From Persephonella marina EX-H1 (GTDB taxonomy: Bacteria; Aquificota; Aquificia; Aquificales; Hydrogenothermaceae): a stretch of 64,000 bases of DNA. Below are positions 8,365-19,229 of this stretch, in pieces. Under the pieces are notes generated by a model. The model saw only the letters and a program-made list of their open reading frames with translations. It ran no database searches and was not told the origin of the DNA. The position numbers and the translations under genes are program-made. Every line of letters begins with the position of its first letter. Position 1 is the stretch's first letter. The DNA lies in NCBI RefSeq assembly GCF_000021565.1, contig NC_012440.1:124001-188000 (forward strand). The letters are read 5' to 3'.

Positions 8365-9021
8365 TTATTTTCTGACAAGTTCCAGTATTTGATTTATAAC
8401 TTCGTCTATACTTTTGTTCGTTGTATCTATGATGATCGCATCTTTTGCAGGTCTTAAAGGACTGTCTTTTCTTGTCTGATCTAAATGGTCTCTCTCTTTT
8501 ACTTCCTTAAGGATCCGGTTGTAATCTATATCCAACCCTTTGTTTTTTAGCTCTTCCCATCTTCTTCTTGCCCTTACTTCAGGGGATGCTGTCATAAATA
8601 TCTTCAGGTCTGCATCAGGGAATATTACCGTTCCGGTATCCCTACCTTCTATCACGGCATTTTTTGCTTTTTTCCCCATCTCTCTCTGTTTCTGAACAAG
8701 GATCTTTCTCACCTCAGGATGTCTTGCTATCTTTGAGGCTATCTTTCCTATCTCTTCTGTTCTGATTTTTGATGATACGTCCTCTCCATCAAGGAAAACT
8801 TTTACACCGTTATCTGATGGCTCAAGTTTTATATTGATTCTTTTCATAATATTTACTACAGCATCAGGGTTATCAGGGTCTATACCTTCCTCCTTGACTT
8901 TATAGGCTACAGCCCTGTACATAGCTCCTGTATCTATATAGGTGTAGCCAAGTATTCTTGACAGTTTTTTTGCTACAGTGCTTTTTCCTGATCCTGCAGG
9001 TCCATCTATAGCTATTATCAA
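8365..9021 (-). CDS. cmk: cytidylate kinase
   Basis: Phosphorylates CMP and dCMP in pyrimidine nucleotide metabolism. The P-loop GPAGSGKST is at residues 7-15, followed by YIDTGAMYRAVA (substrate site), the conserved EGRDTGTVIFPDA and RARRRWEEL in the lid region. The length of 218 aa is typical. The start codon is TTG, one base after the stop of the upstream GH15 gene. Confidence 0.96.
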   Translation of the reverse strand: MIIAIDGPAGSGKSTVAKKLSRILGYTYIDTGAMYRAVAYKVKEEGIDPDNPDAVVNIMKRINIKLEPSDNGVKVFLDGEDVSSKIRTEEIGKIASKIARHPEVRKILVQKQREMGKKAKNAVIEGRDTGTVIFPDADLKIFMTASPEVRARRRWEELKNKGLDIDYNRILKEVKERDHLDQTRKDSPLRPAKDAIIIDTTNKSIDEVINQILELVRK

Positions 9022-9022
9022 A

Positions 9023-10948
9023 TTAAATCCCCATCTCGTATAATTTTTTGTTTAAATTCTGGACGGTGTAGCAGAAAGCGGCGTGAGACCAGGTTAAAGG
9101 TGTTACGGAGATCGGATCTCCTGTCTCAGGATTGTACTGTTCTGCAAGCAGTCCCGCCTGAGACTTTCTTTTTACAGCCCATCTGAGAAGCTCAACAGCT
9201 TCATCTATCTTTTCAACAGCTATATACCAGTCAGCAAGCCACATTGTAGTAACTATCCATGGATTACCTGGATATTTCTCACTTATCCTGTGATACTCGT
9301 CATTTTCAAATCTTGCAAGGCCTTTTATACCTTCATCTATCCAGAGTTTCTCCCTGATCGCATTTACAGTGTTTATAACCCTGTAGTCATCAGGTGGTAA
9401 AAGTCCTGTGAAAAACACAGCCATAAGGCTTGCATCAACAGTTTTGTCTTTTTTTATCTTTCCAGAGCTGTCCCTGTAAAGCATCCTTATGAATCTGTTC
9501 TCACTTTCATCGTAAAGATACTTCAGAATTCCTTCCCTCACCTCTTCAGCCACATCTTTGAACTTTCTTGCCTCATCAAGATTTCCTGTCAGATGTGCCA
9601 GTTTTGATGCGGATAGCAAACCGGCAAAAACGGTTGCACAGGTGTATGTTCCGACACCTCTTCTTTCTTCCCATGGATCATAGCTTTCCCTTGGAAGTCC
9701 TGTTTCCCTATCTCTGTAATTCATCATAAAGTAGGCTGCAGGTCTGACAAGCTGATTGTAAATCCTGTCTATAAACTCAACATCCTTTGTTTCCTGATAG
9801 TGTGAGAACAGTGCCCATATCACAAGTGCTGTCTCATCTTCCTGTATAGGAAGCTGTGGATTTCCTTTTTCATCTATCCAGGGATGCCATGATGAACCAA
9901 AAGATCCATCTGGTAGGTATTTCTGAAGGAAGTAACCTTTTTTTGTAAGTGTTCTTACACAGAACTCAAAGAATCTCTTTGTTGCGTGTCCATAACCGGC
10001 TCTGTCCAGTGCCATAACTATGAATGAGTTATCTCTCGGCCATGAGTATGCGTAATGATCTTTATTGAACCTCTGAAATATACTTGAGTCTGCAGACGCT
10101 ATTATACTGCCGTCTTTATCCATATGGGCCTTTATTATCAGTAAACTCCTGTCGTAAAGCTCCTTTATCTCATCATCTATAGATCTTTTTATCTCTTTCC
10201 TCTCGTTAAGCCAGGCTTTCCAGTATATCTCTGTCTCTTCAACAAAATGTTCTGTTGTGTCTGCCCTGAGCTTTATAAGTTTTTCTTCTATATCGTCAAA
10301 GCTATGTCCCGCAACTATGTAGTAGTAAAACTCCTTTTCCTCATTTCCATCAAGCTCAATGTTGTATGAGACCGCACTGTCTATATCTCCCCTGGCTATA
10401 GGGTTCATGGATAGCGATCCGTTTTCTATCTCCAGTATTGAGCTTTCCTCTTTCTTCTTTATTGTGTACTCTGAGATCTCAGGACATATAGATATAAATA
10501 GATATGTTGCTTCCCTGTAGTGAACTACTCCCTTCAGATCAGGATGGTAAAGTGCTGTATTACCTACAGTTGTTTCGTTAAGTCTGAAATCATGGTAGAA
10601 AAAGATCTTTACATCTTTTTTATGTGAGGAAAGATTTTTTACTTTTAGCTTCCTTATATAAACAGGCATGTATTTGTGGATCATATCGTTTATATTAAGC
10701 TGAATCCTGAGGTCGTAATTTACAGCCTTTATATCTGTAATTAATGCATCCTTTTTATAACCGAAACTTTTTTCCCATCCTTTATCAAGAAAGCTGATCT
10801 CTCCATTTACACAGACTATAAGATGGTTTTTGTTCCCACTGAGATGGTTGTACTGTCCTACATAGGGAAAATATAGGTCTCTCATTGAAAGGTATTTATC
10901 AAAATTCGCAAACATCTGGCTGTTTGCGACAACGGCTTCCCTGTACAT
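9023..10948 (-). CDS. glycoside hydrolase family 15 (glucoamylase/glucodextranase-like)
   Basis: Probable exo-acting alpha-glucan hydrolase of the bacterial/archaeal GH15 type, 641 aa with no signal peptide, so likely cytoplasmic and acting on storage glucan. An N-terminal beta-sandwich (about 1-260) is followed by an (alpha/alpha)6 barrel with YSWPRDN, the QEDETALVIWAL segment, and DPWEERRGVGTYT carrying the likely general acid Glu. LLAEQYNPETGDP carries the likely general base Glu. The start has GGAGG. It follows moaD by two bases and precedes cmk, a metabolically mixed operon. Other possible substrates include trehalose. Confidence 0.88.
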   Translation of the reverse strand: MYREAVVANSQMFANFDKYLSMRDLYFPYVGQYNHLSGNKNHLIVCVNGEISFLDKGWEKSFGYKKDALITDIKAVNYDLRIQLNINDMIHKYMPVYIRKLKVKNLSSHKKDVKIFFYHDFRLNETTVGNTALYHPDLKGVVHYREATYLFISICPEISEYTIKKKEESSILEIENGSLSMNPIARGDIDSAVSYNIELDGNEEKEFYYYIVAGHSFDDIEEKLIKLRADTTEHFVEETEIYWKAWLNERKEIKRSIDDEIKELYDRSLLIIKAHMDKDGSIIASADSSIFQRFNKDHYAYSWPRDNSFIVMALDRAGYGHATKRFFEFCVRTLTKKGYFLQKYLPDGSFGSSWHPWIDEKGNPQLPIQEDETALVIWALFSHYQETKDVEFIDRIYNQLVRPAAYFMMNYRDRETGLPRESYDPWEERRGVGTYTCATVFAGLLSASKLAHLTGNLDEARKFKDVAEEVREGILKYLYDESENRFIRMLYRDSSGKIKKDKTVDASLMAVFFTGLLPPDDYRVINTVNAIREKLWIDEGIKGLARFENDEYHRISEKYPGNPWIVTTMWLADWYIAVEKIDEAVELLRWAVKRKSQAGLLAEQYNPETGDPISVTPLTWSHAAFCYTVQNLNKKLYEMGI

Positions 10949-10950
10949 AT

Positions 10951-11196
10951 TTATCCTCCACTGACAGGAGGTATAATAGCCACAGTATCTCCTTCTTTAA
11001 GCACCTGATCAGATGATGCGTATTCCTCATTAACGGCGATCATCACATTATCAAAATTCTTTTCCAGTTCTGGATATCTCTCTTTAAGTATCTTTATAAA
11101 CTCACCAACCGTTGTTTTTTCTTTGATATCTATAACTTCCTGGGATTTTTTAATCCTGTCTTTTAAAGATGAAAAATAAAGAACCTTAACCTTCAA
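10951..11196 (-). CDS. moaD: molybdopterin synthase sulfur carrier subunit
   Basis: Ubiquitin-like small subunit that delivers sulfur as a C-terminal thiocarboxylate for molybdopterin synthesis. It has 81 residues and ends in PPVSGG, the required Gly-Gly tail. The start is TTG with GGGAG seven bases upstream. It overlaps the 3' end of the RibD-type reductase gene by 11 bp. Its partner moaE is at 19230, about 8 kb away rather than adjacent. ThiS or other carriers are less likely given the LKEGDTVAIIPPVSGG ending. Confidence 0.9.
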   Translation of the reverse strand: MKVKVLYFSSLKDRIKKSQEVIDIKEKTTVGEFIKILKERYPELEKNFDNVMIAVNEEYASSDQVLKEGDTVAIIPPVSGG

Positions 11197-11851
11197 ACTT
11201 TATCTCCCACTCAGTTATAAGATGAGATCCTCTCATAAAGTGGGCTCTGAGCTTAGTTTTTACGACATCATTTAATGAGTAAAAGCCTTCTCCACCTACA
11301 AGTGTTGGTGTGTCCTCTCCTCCAACAATAAATGGCATATGTATAAGTCTTATTTCGTCAACAAGACCAAACTTTATTAGATTCCAGTTTAATGTTGATC
11401 CACCTTCAACCATAAGTGTTTTTATCCCTTTTCTGTAAAGGGTATCCATCATCTCTATAAGATCAACCTGATCTTTTCCTGAGATAATAACCTCTACTTT
11501 TTCTTTTAATGCTTTTACCTTCTCTTCAGGTGCAGACTCGGATGTTACTATTATTGTTGGTGCATGTTTCTCAAGTATATTTGCATCCAGCGGTATATCC
11601 GCCTTTGATGTTGGAACGATCCTTGTTGGGTTTTTACCTTCAACATACCTTACTGTCAGAAATGGGTTGTCAGTTCTTATAGTTTCAGCTCCGACCATTA
11701 TACCGTCAACCTTTGCCCTGAGCTCATGCAGATACCTGTTAGCCTCATCATCCATAAACTGCATGATCTCTTTTGAAGACCTTCCCCTTCTTAAGGTCAG
11801 TTTCCCGTCCACAGTTACTTCAGATACTATTATTGTGTAAGGGCGTTGCAT
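11186..11851 (-). CDS. free-standing RibD C-terminal-type pyrimidine reductase
   Basis: 221-residue NADPH-dependent reductase of the RibD C-terminal family. It probably reduces the ribosylamino-pyrimidine phosphate intermediate of riboflavin synthesis. Motifs include SEVTVDGKLTL, VDGIMVGAETIRTDNPFLTVR and MVEGGSTLNWNLI. The deaminase half of bacterial RibD is absent, so this resembles the single-domain archaeal/fungal enzyme. The start has GGAGAAGG. The gene leads into moaD with an 11-bp overlap. Whether it serves riboflavin or another reduction step cannot be told from sequence. Confidence 0.85.
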   Translation of the reverse strand: MQRPYTIIVSEVTVDGKLTLRRGRSSKEIMQFMDDEANRYLHELRAKVDGIMVGAETIRTDNPFLTVRYVEGKNPTRIVPTSKADIPLDANILEKHAPTIIVTSESAPEEKVKALKEKVEVIISGKDQVDLIEMMDTLYRKGIKTLMVEGGSTLNWNLIKFGLVDEIRLIHMPFIVGGEDTPTLVGGEGFYSLNDVVKTKLRAHFMRGSHLITEWEIKFEG

Positions 11852-11900
11852 ATCCTTCTCCTTCTGTTTTGTTTATAAAGGATTTTAACATGATTTCTTC

Positions 11901-12524
11901 TCAGTCATAATCCCTGTTGTATTTTATGTAAAGGTATATAATCCTCTGTAAAAGGGATAAGATAGTCAGAACTGTAACAAGAACGAAACCAAACTGTAAA
12001 CCACCAAGTATATGGAAATGTTCAAAGACAGCAAAAAGTATGATAACAAGCATACTCTCAGGTCTTCCGAAAAAACCTATTCCTTCAAGTGGATCGTTAA
12101 TCTTACCCTTTTCCCTGTTTTCAAAGCCTATCTCTGCGTATGCAACAGGTTTTATGAATGTGTGGAGCATACTTGAAACAACTGCGAGTATTGTGACAAC
12201 AGGTGTTGAGTAGGCCATTCCAATTGAGAAGAGAACAATCCCATCAACGAACTTATCTGCAAGCCAGTCGAATACAGCCCCAAATTTTGATGATCTTTCC
12301 GTTTCCCTTGCCACAACCCCGTCCATAAGATCAAAAAAACCGCTCATAAAAAGGAGAATAGCTCCAGTTAACGGCTTATGGTTATAAAAGGCCATAGCGG
12401 CAAATATACCCACTATGACCGATATAACTGTTATAACATTTGGCGTTATATGTGTTTTTGCAAACAAAATCCCTATCGGCTCATAAATCTTTTTCAGGGA
12501 TTTTCTTTTTGATGTTAAGTTCAT
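11901..12524 (-). CDS. CDP-alcohol phosphatidyltransferase
   Basis: Integral membrane enzyme transferring a phosphatidyl group from CDP-diacylglycerol to an alcohol. The full family motif is present as DLMDGVVARETERSSKFGAV followed by DWLADK, at about residues 65-90. About five further hydrophobic segments surround it, in 207 aa. The acceptor (glycerol phosphate, inositol phosphate or serine) is not decided by the motif; a large cytoplasmic loop near KGKINDPLEG resembles archaetidylinositol-phosphate-synthase-like members. It lies 10 bp after ilvC, probably in the same transcript. Confidence 0.88.
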   Translation of the reverse strand: MNLTSKRKSLKKIYEPIGILFAKTHITPNVITVISVIVGIFAAMAFYNHKPLTGAILLFMSGFFDLMDGVVARETERSSKFGAVFDWLADKFVDGIVLFSIGMAYSTPVVTILAVVSSMLHTFIKPVAYAEIGFENREKGKINDPLEGIGFFGRPESMLVIILFAVFEHFHILGGLQFGFVLVTVLTILSLLQRIIYLYIKYNRDYD

Positions 12525-12534
12525 CTATACCCCT

Positions 12535-13533
<999 letters not shown>

Positions 13534-13577
13534 CTAATTCCTCCTTCACAAAATTTTCTCAATCTTATAATATTACA

Positions 13578-14198
13578 CTAATAGATTTTTATAATCAAAA
13601 TGCCTTTAACTTTGTAGTTGTTTAAAAGGTATTCAAGGAGTTTTGCCGCTTCAAAACTCTGGATGTAAGCGGTATCTATATTTATTACAGCGTTTGAAAC
13701 TGTTATAAAATCACCATCAGCTTTTTCAATCAGATTTTTGTAATCTACAAGAATATCCCCTTTTGAAGAGACGATCTTTAACCTGTCTCCCTTTAGATTT
13801 CCTTTTCCTATCAGTTTAATGTATATATACTTTGTTTTCTGGTCTTTTTTCTTCTCAAGAATTCCTGTTGATATGGAAAGTTTTTCTAAATCGTCATGCA
13901 GGTCCTCTGCGGAGAATGAAACGGAGCAGTGAATATCAACAAGTTTACCTTTTTTATAAACATTGAGACAGACGTTGTATGATGTTGCTATCCATGATAC
14001 AACAGGCTGTATAAGGTATGTGTAATCTTTTTCTGTCGGATATTTAACAACATTTTTAAAATGTTCCTCAAAAAATGAGAATATTACAGGTGAGTAACCT
14101 CTCGGCAGATTTTTAACTTCAGGTCTTTTTATAGCTACGGTCTCAGCATTTGCTCCGGTGACCGCTAACAGCAGTATGAGTATAAAAAATTTTTTCAT
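13578..14198 (-). CDS. secreted hypothetical protein inside the ilv operon
   Basis: Not recognised. The product of 206 aa starts with a clear signal peptide (lysines at 2-3, hydrophobic core, cleavage probably after ANA near residue 18). The mature part is mixed alpha/beta with two cysteines (in YNVCLNVY and IHCSVSF). There is no membrane anchor or lipobox. Its start overlaps the ilvN stop by 4 bp and it lies between ilvN and ilvC, so it must be cotranscribed with branched-chain amino acid genes, though nothing in it suggests a metabolic role. Confidence 0.75.
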   Translation of the reverse strand: MKKFFILILLLAVTGANAETVAIKRPEVKNLPRGYSPVIFSFFEEHFKNVVKYPTEKDYTYLIQPVVSWIATSYNVCLNVYKKGKLVDIHCSVSFSAEDLHDDLEKLSISTGILEKKKDQKTKYIYIKLIGKGNLKGDRLKIVSSKGDILVDYKNLIEKADGDFITVSNAVINIDTAYIQSFEAAKLLEYLLNNYKVKGILIIKIY

Positions 14199-14761
14199 TC
14201 TACCATTCTTTCTTCAAGCTTCCTTTTAGCAGATTCCCTTGTTATAGCTAAAAGACCTGTTCTGGCTATATCCTTTATGCCAAAAGGTCTTAAAAGGTCT
14301 ATAAAAGCTTCTATCTTTTCCCTGTCTCCCGTAATCTCAACTGTGTATGTATCTGTATAAACATCAACAACCTTTGCCCTGAAGATAGAGACAAGTCTCA
14401 TTATCTCATCCCTTGCCCTGTCCTCTCCTGCGTGAACCTTTATAAGTGCGAGCTCCCTTTCTATATGGGGAACATTTGTTATATCCCTTACCCTTACAGT
14501 CTCTATAAGTTTTCTCAACTGTTTTATTATCTGCTCTATAATTCTCTCATCACCTTCAACAACTATTGTTATTCTTGCTATATTGGGTTCGTTTGTTTTC
14601 CCGACTGTCAGACTTTCTATATTGTAACCTCTTCCTGCAAAAAGGCTTGTTATCCTTGTTAAGACACCGAAGTTATGTAAAACCCTGACTATAATAACAT
14701 GCTTTCTTATCTCTGTTTTTGTTTCAGGTCTTATCTTTACAGTTGTTAGATTTTCTGACAT
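14195..14761 (-). CDS. ilvN: acetolactate synthase small (regulatory) subunit
   Basis: ACT-domain regulatory subunit that binds valine and controls the large subunit. The family start HVIIVRVLHNFGVLTRITSL is at about residues 17-36, followed by GRGYNIESLTVG. The C-terminal domain has ELALIKVHAGEDRARDEI. The length is 188 aa. GAGGTAGCAGAG precedes the ATG. It is 22 bp downstream of ilvB. Confidence 0.97.
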   Translation of the reverse strand: MSENLTTVKIRPETKTEIRKHVIIVRVLHNFGVLTRITSLFAGRGYNIESLTVGKTNEPNIARITIVVEGDERIIEQIIKQLRKLIETVRVRDITNVPHIERELALIKVHAGEDRARDEIMRLVSIFRAKVVDVYTDTYTVEITGDREKIEAFIDLLRPFGIKDIARTGLLAITRESAKRKLEERMVE

Positions 14762-14782
14762 CTCTGCTACCTCAAATATTTT

Positions 14783-16528
14783 TTAACCAACAAGGTACAT
14801 AGTTTCAGCCTCTCCTTTCTGTTTAGGGCTTACTATCATCTCCCTGTAACTTTTACCTGCAGGTACCATAGGGAGAACATTCTCTTCCCTATCAACGACA
14901 AAATCCATTATCACAGGTCTATCATTTATCTTCATGGCTTTTTCAAGAACAGGTCTTACCTCTTCAGGTTTTGTTGCCCTTAGTCCTACAGCTCCCATTG
15001 ATTCGGCAAGTTTAACAAAATCTGGATGAACAGCAAGACAGACGGATGAGTATCTGCTGTCGTAAAAGAGCTGCTGCCACTGTCTCACCATCCCTAAGAA
15101 CTCGTTGTTTATTATGGCTATCTTTACAGGTATTCTGTACTGGACAGCTGTTATAACATCCTGCATATTCATAACAAATGATCCGTCCCCTTCAATAGCA
15201 AAAACAGTTTTGTCAGGGTTTCCTATCTTTGCCCCAACAGCTGCGGGGAAGCCGTATCCCATAGTTCCAAGGCCACCTGAGTTCAGGAACTGTCTCGGGT
15301 ATCTGTACTTGTAGAACATCGCAGCCCACATCTGGTGCTGGCCAACACCTGCTGTAATGAGAGCTTCACCATCTGTTATCTTATAGATCTCCTCTATAAC
15401 ATACTGTGGTTTTATGATCTTACTTGTTCTGTCGTATGTTAATGGGTGTTTTTCTTTCCATTTCTCTATCTGTTTTAGCCAGCTTTCCCTGGCCTTAACC
15501 CATTCTATTGGTTTTTTCTTCAGTTCTTTTAATAGCTTGCCTAAAACCACCTTAACATCACCAACAATTGGAACATCAACAGTTATATTTTTACTTATTG
15601 ATGCTGGATCTATATCTATATGTATTATCTTTGCTTCAGGTGCAAACTCCTGTATCTTTCCTGTTACCCTGTCGTCAAATCTCGCTCCAACAGCTATAAG
15701 AAGATCACTGTGGTAAACGGCCATATTTGCGTAGTATGTTCCATGCATTCCAAGCATATGAAGTGCTAATGGATGTGTCTCATCAAAAGCACCTTTAGCC
15801 ATATTTGTTGTTGTTACTGGGATTCTTGTTAATTCTGCAAGCTCCCTCAGTTCTTCAGACGCTCCAGATATAACAGTTCCACCGCCTACATAAAGAACAG
15901 GTCTCTTTGCTTTTCTTATAAGCTCCGCTGCCTTCTTTATCTGGAATGGATTTCCCTCGTAGTGTGGCTTGTATCCTGGAAGTGCATCAAGAACATCCTT
16001 CTCAGTAGGCATCTTGTAGTCGTATTCCTGCTGTGTTATATCCTTTGGGATATCAACAAGAACAGGTCCTGGTCTTCCCGTCCTTGCAAGATAAAAAGCT
16101 TCCCTCAGTATAAGTGCAAGATCTTTTATATCTGTAACAAGGAAGTTATGTTTTGTTATAGGTCTTGTTATACCAACAACATCAGCTTCCTGAAATGCAT
16201 CAGTCCCTATATAACTTGTTGGAACCTGTCCGGTTATGGCTACAAGAGGAACAGAGTCCATATATGCTGTTGCTATTCCTGTAACAAGGTTCGTAGCTCC
16301 AGGTCCTGATGTTGCGAGAACAACACCAACCTTCCCTGTAGCTCTCGCATAACCATCAGCCATGTGGGCTGCAGCCTGCTCATGTCTTGCGAGAATATTT
16401 CTTAAAGGGGCGTCAAATAAAGCATCGTAAACTTCCATTATGGCTCCACCTGGAAGCCCAAAAACAGTATCAACTCCTTCCTCAAGGAGAACATCTATTA
16501 CAATATCAGCACCTCTTTTCTTCGGCAT
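14783..16528 (-). CDS. ilvB: acetolactate synthase large (catalytic) subunit
   Basis: Thiamine-diphosphate and FAD enzyme making acetolactate from pyruvate (or acetohydroxybutyrate with 2-oxobutyrate). Conserved points are [14 protein letters not shown] with the [17 protein letters not shown] catalytic-Glu segment, the [13 protein letters not shown] region, and the thiamine-diphosphate site [11 protein letters not shown]...[11 protein letters not shown]. The length of 581 aa is normal. GAGG lies eight bases before the ATG. It is first in the ilvB-ilvN-unknown-ilvC operon; no leader peptide or attenuator was seen. Confidence 0.98.
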   Translation of the reverse strand: MPKKRGADIVIDVLLEEGVDTVFGLPGGAIMEVYDALFDAPLRNILARHEQAAAHMADGYARATGKVGVVLATSGPGATNLVTGIATAYMDSVPLVAITGQVPTSYIGTDAFQEADVVGITRPITKHNFLVTDIKDLALILREAFYLARTGRPGPVLVDIPKDITQQEYDYKMPTEKDVLDALPGYKPHYEGNPFQIKKAAELIRKAKRPVLYVGGGTVISGASEELRELAELTRIPVTTTNMAKGAFDETHPLALHMLGMHGTYYANMAVYHSDLLIAVGARFDDRVTGKIQEFAPEAKIIHIDIDPASISKNITVDVPIVGDVKVVLGKLLKELKKKPIEWVKARESWLKQIEKWKEKHPLTYDRTSKIIKPQYVIEEIYKITDGEALITAGVGQHQMWAAMFYKYRYPRQFLNSGGLGTMGYGFPAAVGAKIGNPDKTVFAIEGDGSFVMNMQDVITAVQYRIPVKIAIINNEFLGMVRQWQQLFYDSRYSSVCLAVHPDFVKLAESMGAVGLRATKPEEVRPVLEKAMKINDRPVIMDFVVDREENVLPMVPAGKSYREMIVSPKQKGEAETMYLVG

Positions 16529-16566
16529 AGTATTAACCTCAGCAAGAAATATAAATGATTTAAAAT

Positions 16567-16595
16567 ATTATACGCTTAAATTGTTGATTTGTATA
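16567..16595 (-). promoter_or_regulatory. possible promoter of the ilv operon
   Basis: On the minus strand a perfect TATAAT (16567-16572) sits about 40 bases before the ilvB start, with TATACA 17 bases further upstream (16590-16595; four of six matches to the -35 consensus). The 97-bp gap between trmFO and ilvB holds no gene. Confidence 0.4.
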
Positions 16596-16625
16596 ATTAT
16601 TGTCATACTTGGAGATATATCTGGA

Positions 16626-17936
16626 CTAATTTTTCCACTGTGATGCGAATATCTCCATATCCTTTAAAGCCCTTTCAGCCTTCAGAAGCTTTCTTCTCCT
16701 TTTATCTCTCACTTTTTTATCAAGATCTGGGAGAAGTGAGAAGTTTGGGTTCATAGGCTGGAGTTCTTCCTTGGGCTCTGTGATGTATCTTACAAGACCG
16801 CCGAGCATTGTTGTTTCAGGTGGGACTGTAGGTTCTTTACCTTTTAACATCCTTACAACATTTATGCCTGCAAGAATTCCTGTAGCAGCTGATGCTGCGT
16901 AACCTTCAACACCTGTTATCTGTCCTGCAAAAAGTATTCTTGGATCTTTTTTAAGCTGTAGTGTTGGTTTTAAAACCCTGTGTGACTGTATGAATGTGTT
17001 TCTGTGTATAGATCCAAGTCTTACAAATGTTGCGTCTTTTAGTGCAGGTATAAGTCTGAATATCCTTTTTTGCTCAGGATATTTAAGCTTTGTCTGAAAA
17101 CCTACAAGGGAGAGTAATGTTCCTTCCCTGTTCTCCTTTCTTAGCTGGATCACAGCAAAAGGCTGTTTTCCTGTTTTAGGATCTATTAGTCCTACAGGTT
17201 TCATAGGTCCAAAAAGGAGAGTCTGTTTTCCTCTCCTTGCCATCTCCTCAATAGGAAGGCATCCTTCAAAAAATACAGCTTTCTCAAAATCCTTTAACGG
17301 AACCTGCTTTCCATTTATTAGCTCGTTATAGAATATCTCGTACTCTTCCTCATTTAAAACACAGTTAAAGTAATCCCCTTTACCTTTACCATATCTGTCT
17401 CCCCAGAAACCTTTTGAGAAATCAACTGTATCTGCATCAACTGTAGGTGCTATAGCATCGTAAAAGTATAGATACTCTGATCCTGTTAATCTCTGTATAA
17501 CCTTTGAGAAAGCCTCCGATGTTAGAGGTCCTGTTGCAATTATTATAAAATTGTATCCTTCCGGAAGCTGTGTAACCTCTTTCCTTATAACCTTTATATT
17601 TGGATGGTTTTCAAGGATCTCTGTTATTCTTCTTGAAAATTTTACCCTGTCAACGGCGAGAGCACCACCTGCAGGAACACTGAACTCCTCAGCAACACTG
17701 ACTATAAGCGAGCCGAGGAGTCTCATCTCCTCCTTCAACAGTCCTGAGCCTGTTGTTATATCCTTACCGCCAAGAGAGTTTGAGCATACAAGCTCCGCAA
17801 AACCTTCTGTCCTGTGTGCAGGTGTGGTTTTTACAGGTCTCATCTCGTAAAGGTCAACCTTAAAACCTGATGTTGCTATCTTAAAAGCCGCCTCGCTTCC
17901 TGCAAGCCCAGCACCTATAACAGCTACTTTTCCCAT
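16626..17936 (-). CDS. trmFO: methylenetetrahydrofolate-tRNA-(uracil-5-)-methyltransferase
   Basis: FAD- and folate-dependent enzyme forming ribothymidine at tRNA position 54 (formerly Gid). The dinucleotide motif [10 protein letters not shown] is near residues 8-17. [20 protein letters not shown] and the C-terminal [16 protein letters not shown] are characteristic. I chose ATG at 17936 rather than an upstream in-frame start at 17999, because the motif then falls at the N-terminus as in the family, an AGGT site precedes it, and the gene starts 7 bp after the antiporter stop. The length is 436 aa. Confidence 0.95.
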   Translation of the reverse strand: MGKVAVIGAGLAGSEAAFKIATSGFKVDLYEMRPVKTTPAHRTEGFAELVCSNSLGGKDITTGSGLLKEEMRLLGSLIVSVAEEFSVPAGGALAVDRVKFSRRITEILENHPNIKVIRKEVTQLPEGYNFIIIATGPLTSEAFSKVIQRLTGSEYLYFYDAIAPTVDADTVDFSKGFWGDRYGKGKGDYFNCVLNEEEYEIFYNELINGKQVPLKDFEKAVFFEGCLPIEEMARRGKQTLLFGPMKPVGLIDPKTGKQPFAVIQLRKENREGTLLSLVGFQTKLKYPEQKRIFRLIPALKDATFVRLGSIHRNTFIQSHRVLKPTLQLKKDPRILFAGQITGVEGYAASAATGILAGINVVRMLKGKEPTVPPETTMLGGLVRYITEPKEELQPMNPNFSLLPDLDKKVRDKRRRKLLKAERALKDMEIFASQWKN

Positions 17937-17943
17937 TTCAGAT

Positions 17944-19152
17944 CTAACCTTTGTCCTTTTCAAGTTTAAATAGATATTTAAGTACAAAAGGTGGAACAAG
18001 TGTAGTAAGTATAACTATAAATACAAGAACTGAATATATCTCATTTGTGAAAATTTTCACAGATCTTCCAAGCTCGGCAAATATAAGTCCAACCTCACCC
18101 CGTGGTATCATGGATGTTCCAATAATAATCCTTTTAAGGTTATCCATCCTTCTTATAAGGAATGCTCCTCCTAACTTACCTACAACTGCAACAACCATTA
18201 ATACCAGTGTTAAGAGCCAGAAATCAGCTGAAGTAAAATCTATTACCCTTAGATTCATTGATAGACCGACTGTTACAAAGAATATAGGTGTGAAAAGATA
18301 TATCAGTGGTCTCATCTGTGATTCAAGCTTGTCAACAAAGTTAGGATCAGCCTTTAAGGCTATACCAAAAGGAAGGAAGAATCTTCTTGATAGGGCTATA
18401 CCTGCTGCAAAAGCGCCTATTATCTCAGGAGCGCCAAATAGATGTGCAACATAGGCAAAGAAGAGTATCAGGGATACAACTATCGTAGGTATAAATCCTG
18501 GAAGTCTTCTGTATCTGCTGTCATACATATGTATAAACTTGGACATAATAGCTGCAAGAATTGGTGCTGCAGTGAAGAAGAAAGCAACAAGAAGTATTAT
18601 CTTTATAGTATTCTCCATATTAACCTCACCTGTGAGGGCGAAATCAGCCAGTATAACAAGAAGGATCACACCTATCACATCATCAAGAACGGCTGCACCT
18701 ACTACAACCTGAGCTGCTGAGCTCCTTTCCTTTCCTAAATCCTTCAAAACACGTATTGTTATACCTATACTTGTTGCTGTTAATGTCCCACCTATAAAAA
18801 GGGAGACTATTAAAGGAAGATTGAACATGTAGTAACTTACAGCAAATCCACCAACAAAAGGAACTATCGCACCAAAAAGGGCTACTATAACGGATTTGAC
18901 ACCTTCTTTCTGCAGCTTTTTAATATCCGTCTCAAGACCTACCTCAAAAAGAAGGAGAATTATACCTATCTCCGCAATAATTCTTATAATATCATTAACC
19001 TCAACTATCCCGAGCAGACTCGGCCCGAGCAGTATCCCAGCAAAAACCTCACCTAAAACAGGGGGCATCTTCATATATGAAAAAATCTCTGCAAATATCC
19101 TGGCAGAGATCAGTATAAGAAAAAGATCAAGGATAAACTCATGCATTTCCAT
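17944..19152 (-). CDS. cation/proton antiporter, CPA2 family
   Basis: Membrane transporter exchanging Na+ or K+ for protons, of the CPA2 (KefB/NapA/NhaS3-like) family. It has about 12 hydrophobic segments in 402 aa. Hallmarks are [16 protein letters not shown] near the N-terminus, [11 protein letters not shown], and the ion-binding Asp pair in [21 protein letters not shown] and [14 protein letters not shown] come later. No TrkA-N or TrkA-C regulatory domain is attached, which argues against a full Kef system. Ion specificity is not predictable. Confidence 0.9.
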   Translation of the reverse strand: MEMHEFILDLFLILISARIFAEIFSYMKMPPVLGEVFAGILLGPSLLGIVEVNDIIRIIAEIGIILLLFEVGLETDIKKLQKEGVKSVIVALFGAIVPFVGGFAVSYYMFNLPLIVSLFIGGTLTATSIGITIRVLKDLGKERSSAAQVVVGAAVLDDVIGVILLVILADFALTGEVNMENTIKIILLVAFFFTAAPILAAIMSKFIHMYDSRYRRLPGFIPTIVVSLILFFAYVAHLFGAPEIIGAFAAGIALSRRFFLPFGIALKADPNFVDKLESQMRPLIYLFTPIFFVTVGLSMNLRVIDFTSADFWLLTLVLMVVAVVGKLGGAFLIRRMDNLKRIIIGTSMIPRGEVGLIFAELGRSVKIFTNEIYSVLVFIVILTTLVPPFVLKYLFKLEKDKG

Positions 19153-19229
19153 AGTATAGTCCTGTCTCCTTTTAAGTATTTTTAATTTTTACAACAGAAA
19201 GGGAAAAAGTGATTTTCAGATATTGAGAT

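Noticed and set aside
16529-16625. Leucine or isoleucine attenuator before ilvB
   Set aside because: No short ORF rich in Leu, Ile or Val codons and no paired terminator/antiterminator stems were found in the 97-bp gap.
17951-18454. A 167-residue plus-strand ORF opposite the antiporter gene
   Set aside because: The minus-strand frame encodes a complete CPA2 antiporter; the reverse frame is a low-complexity Ser/Ile shadow without a ribosome site.
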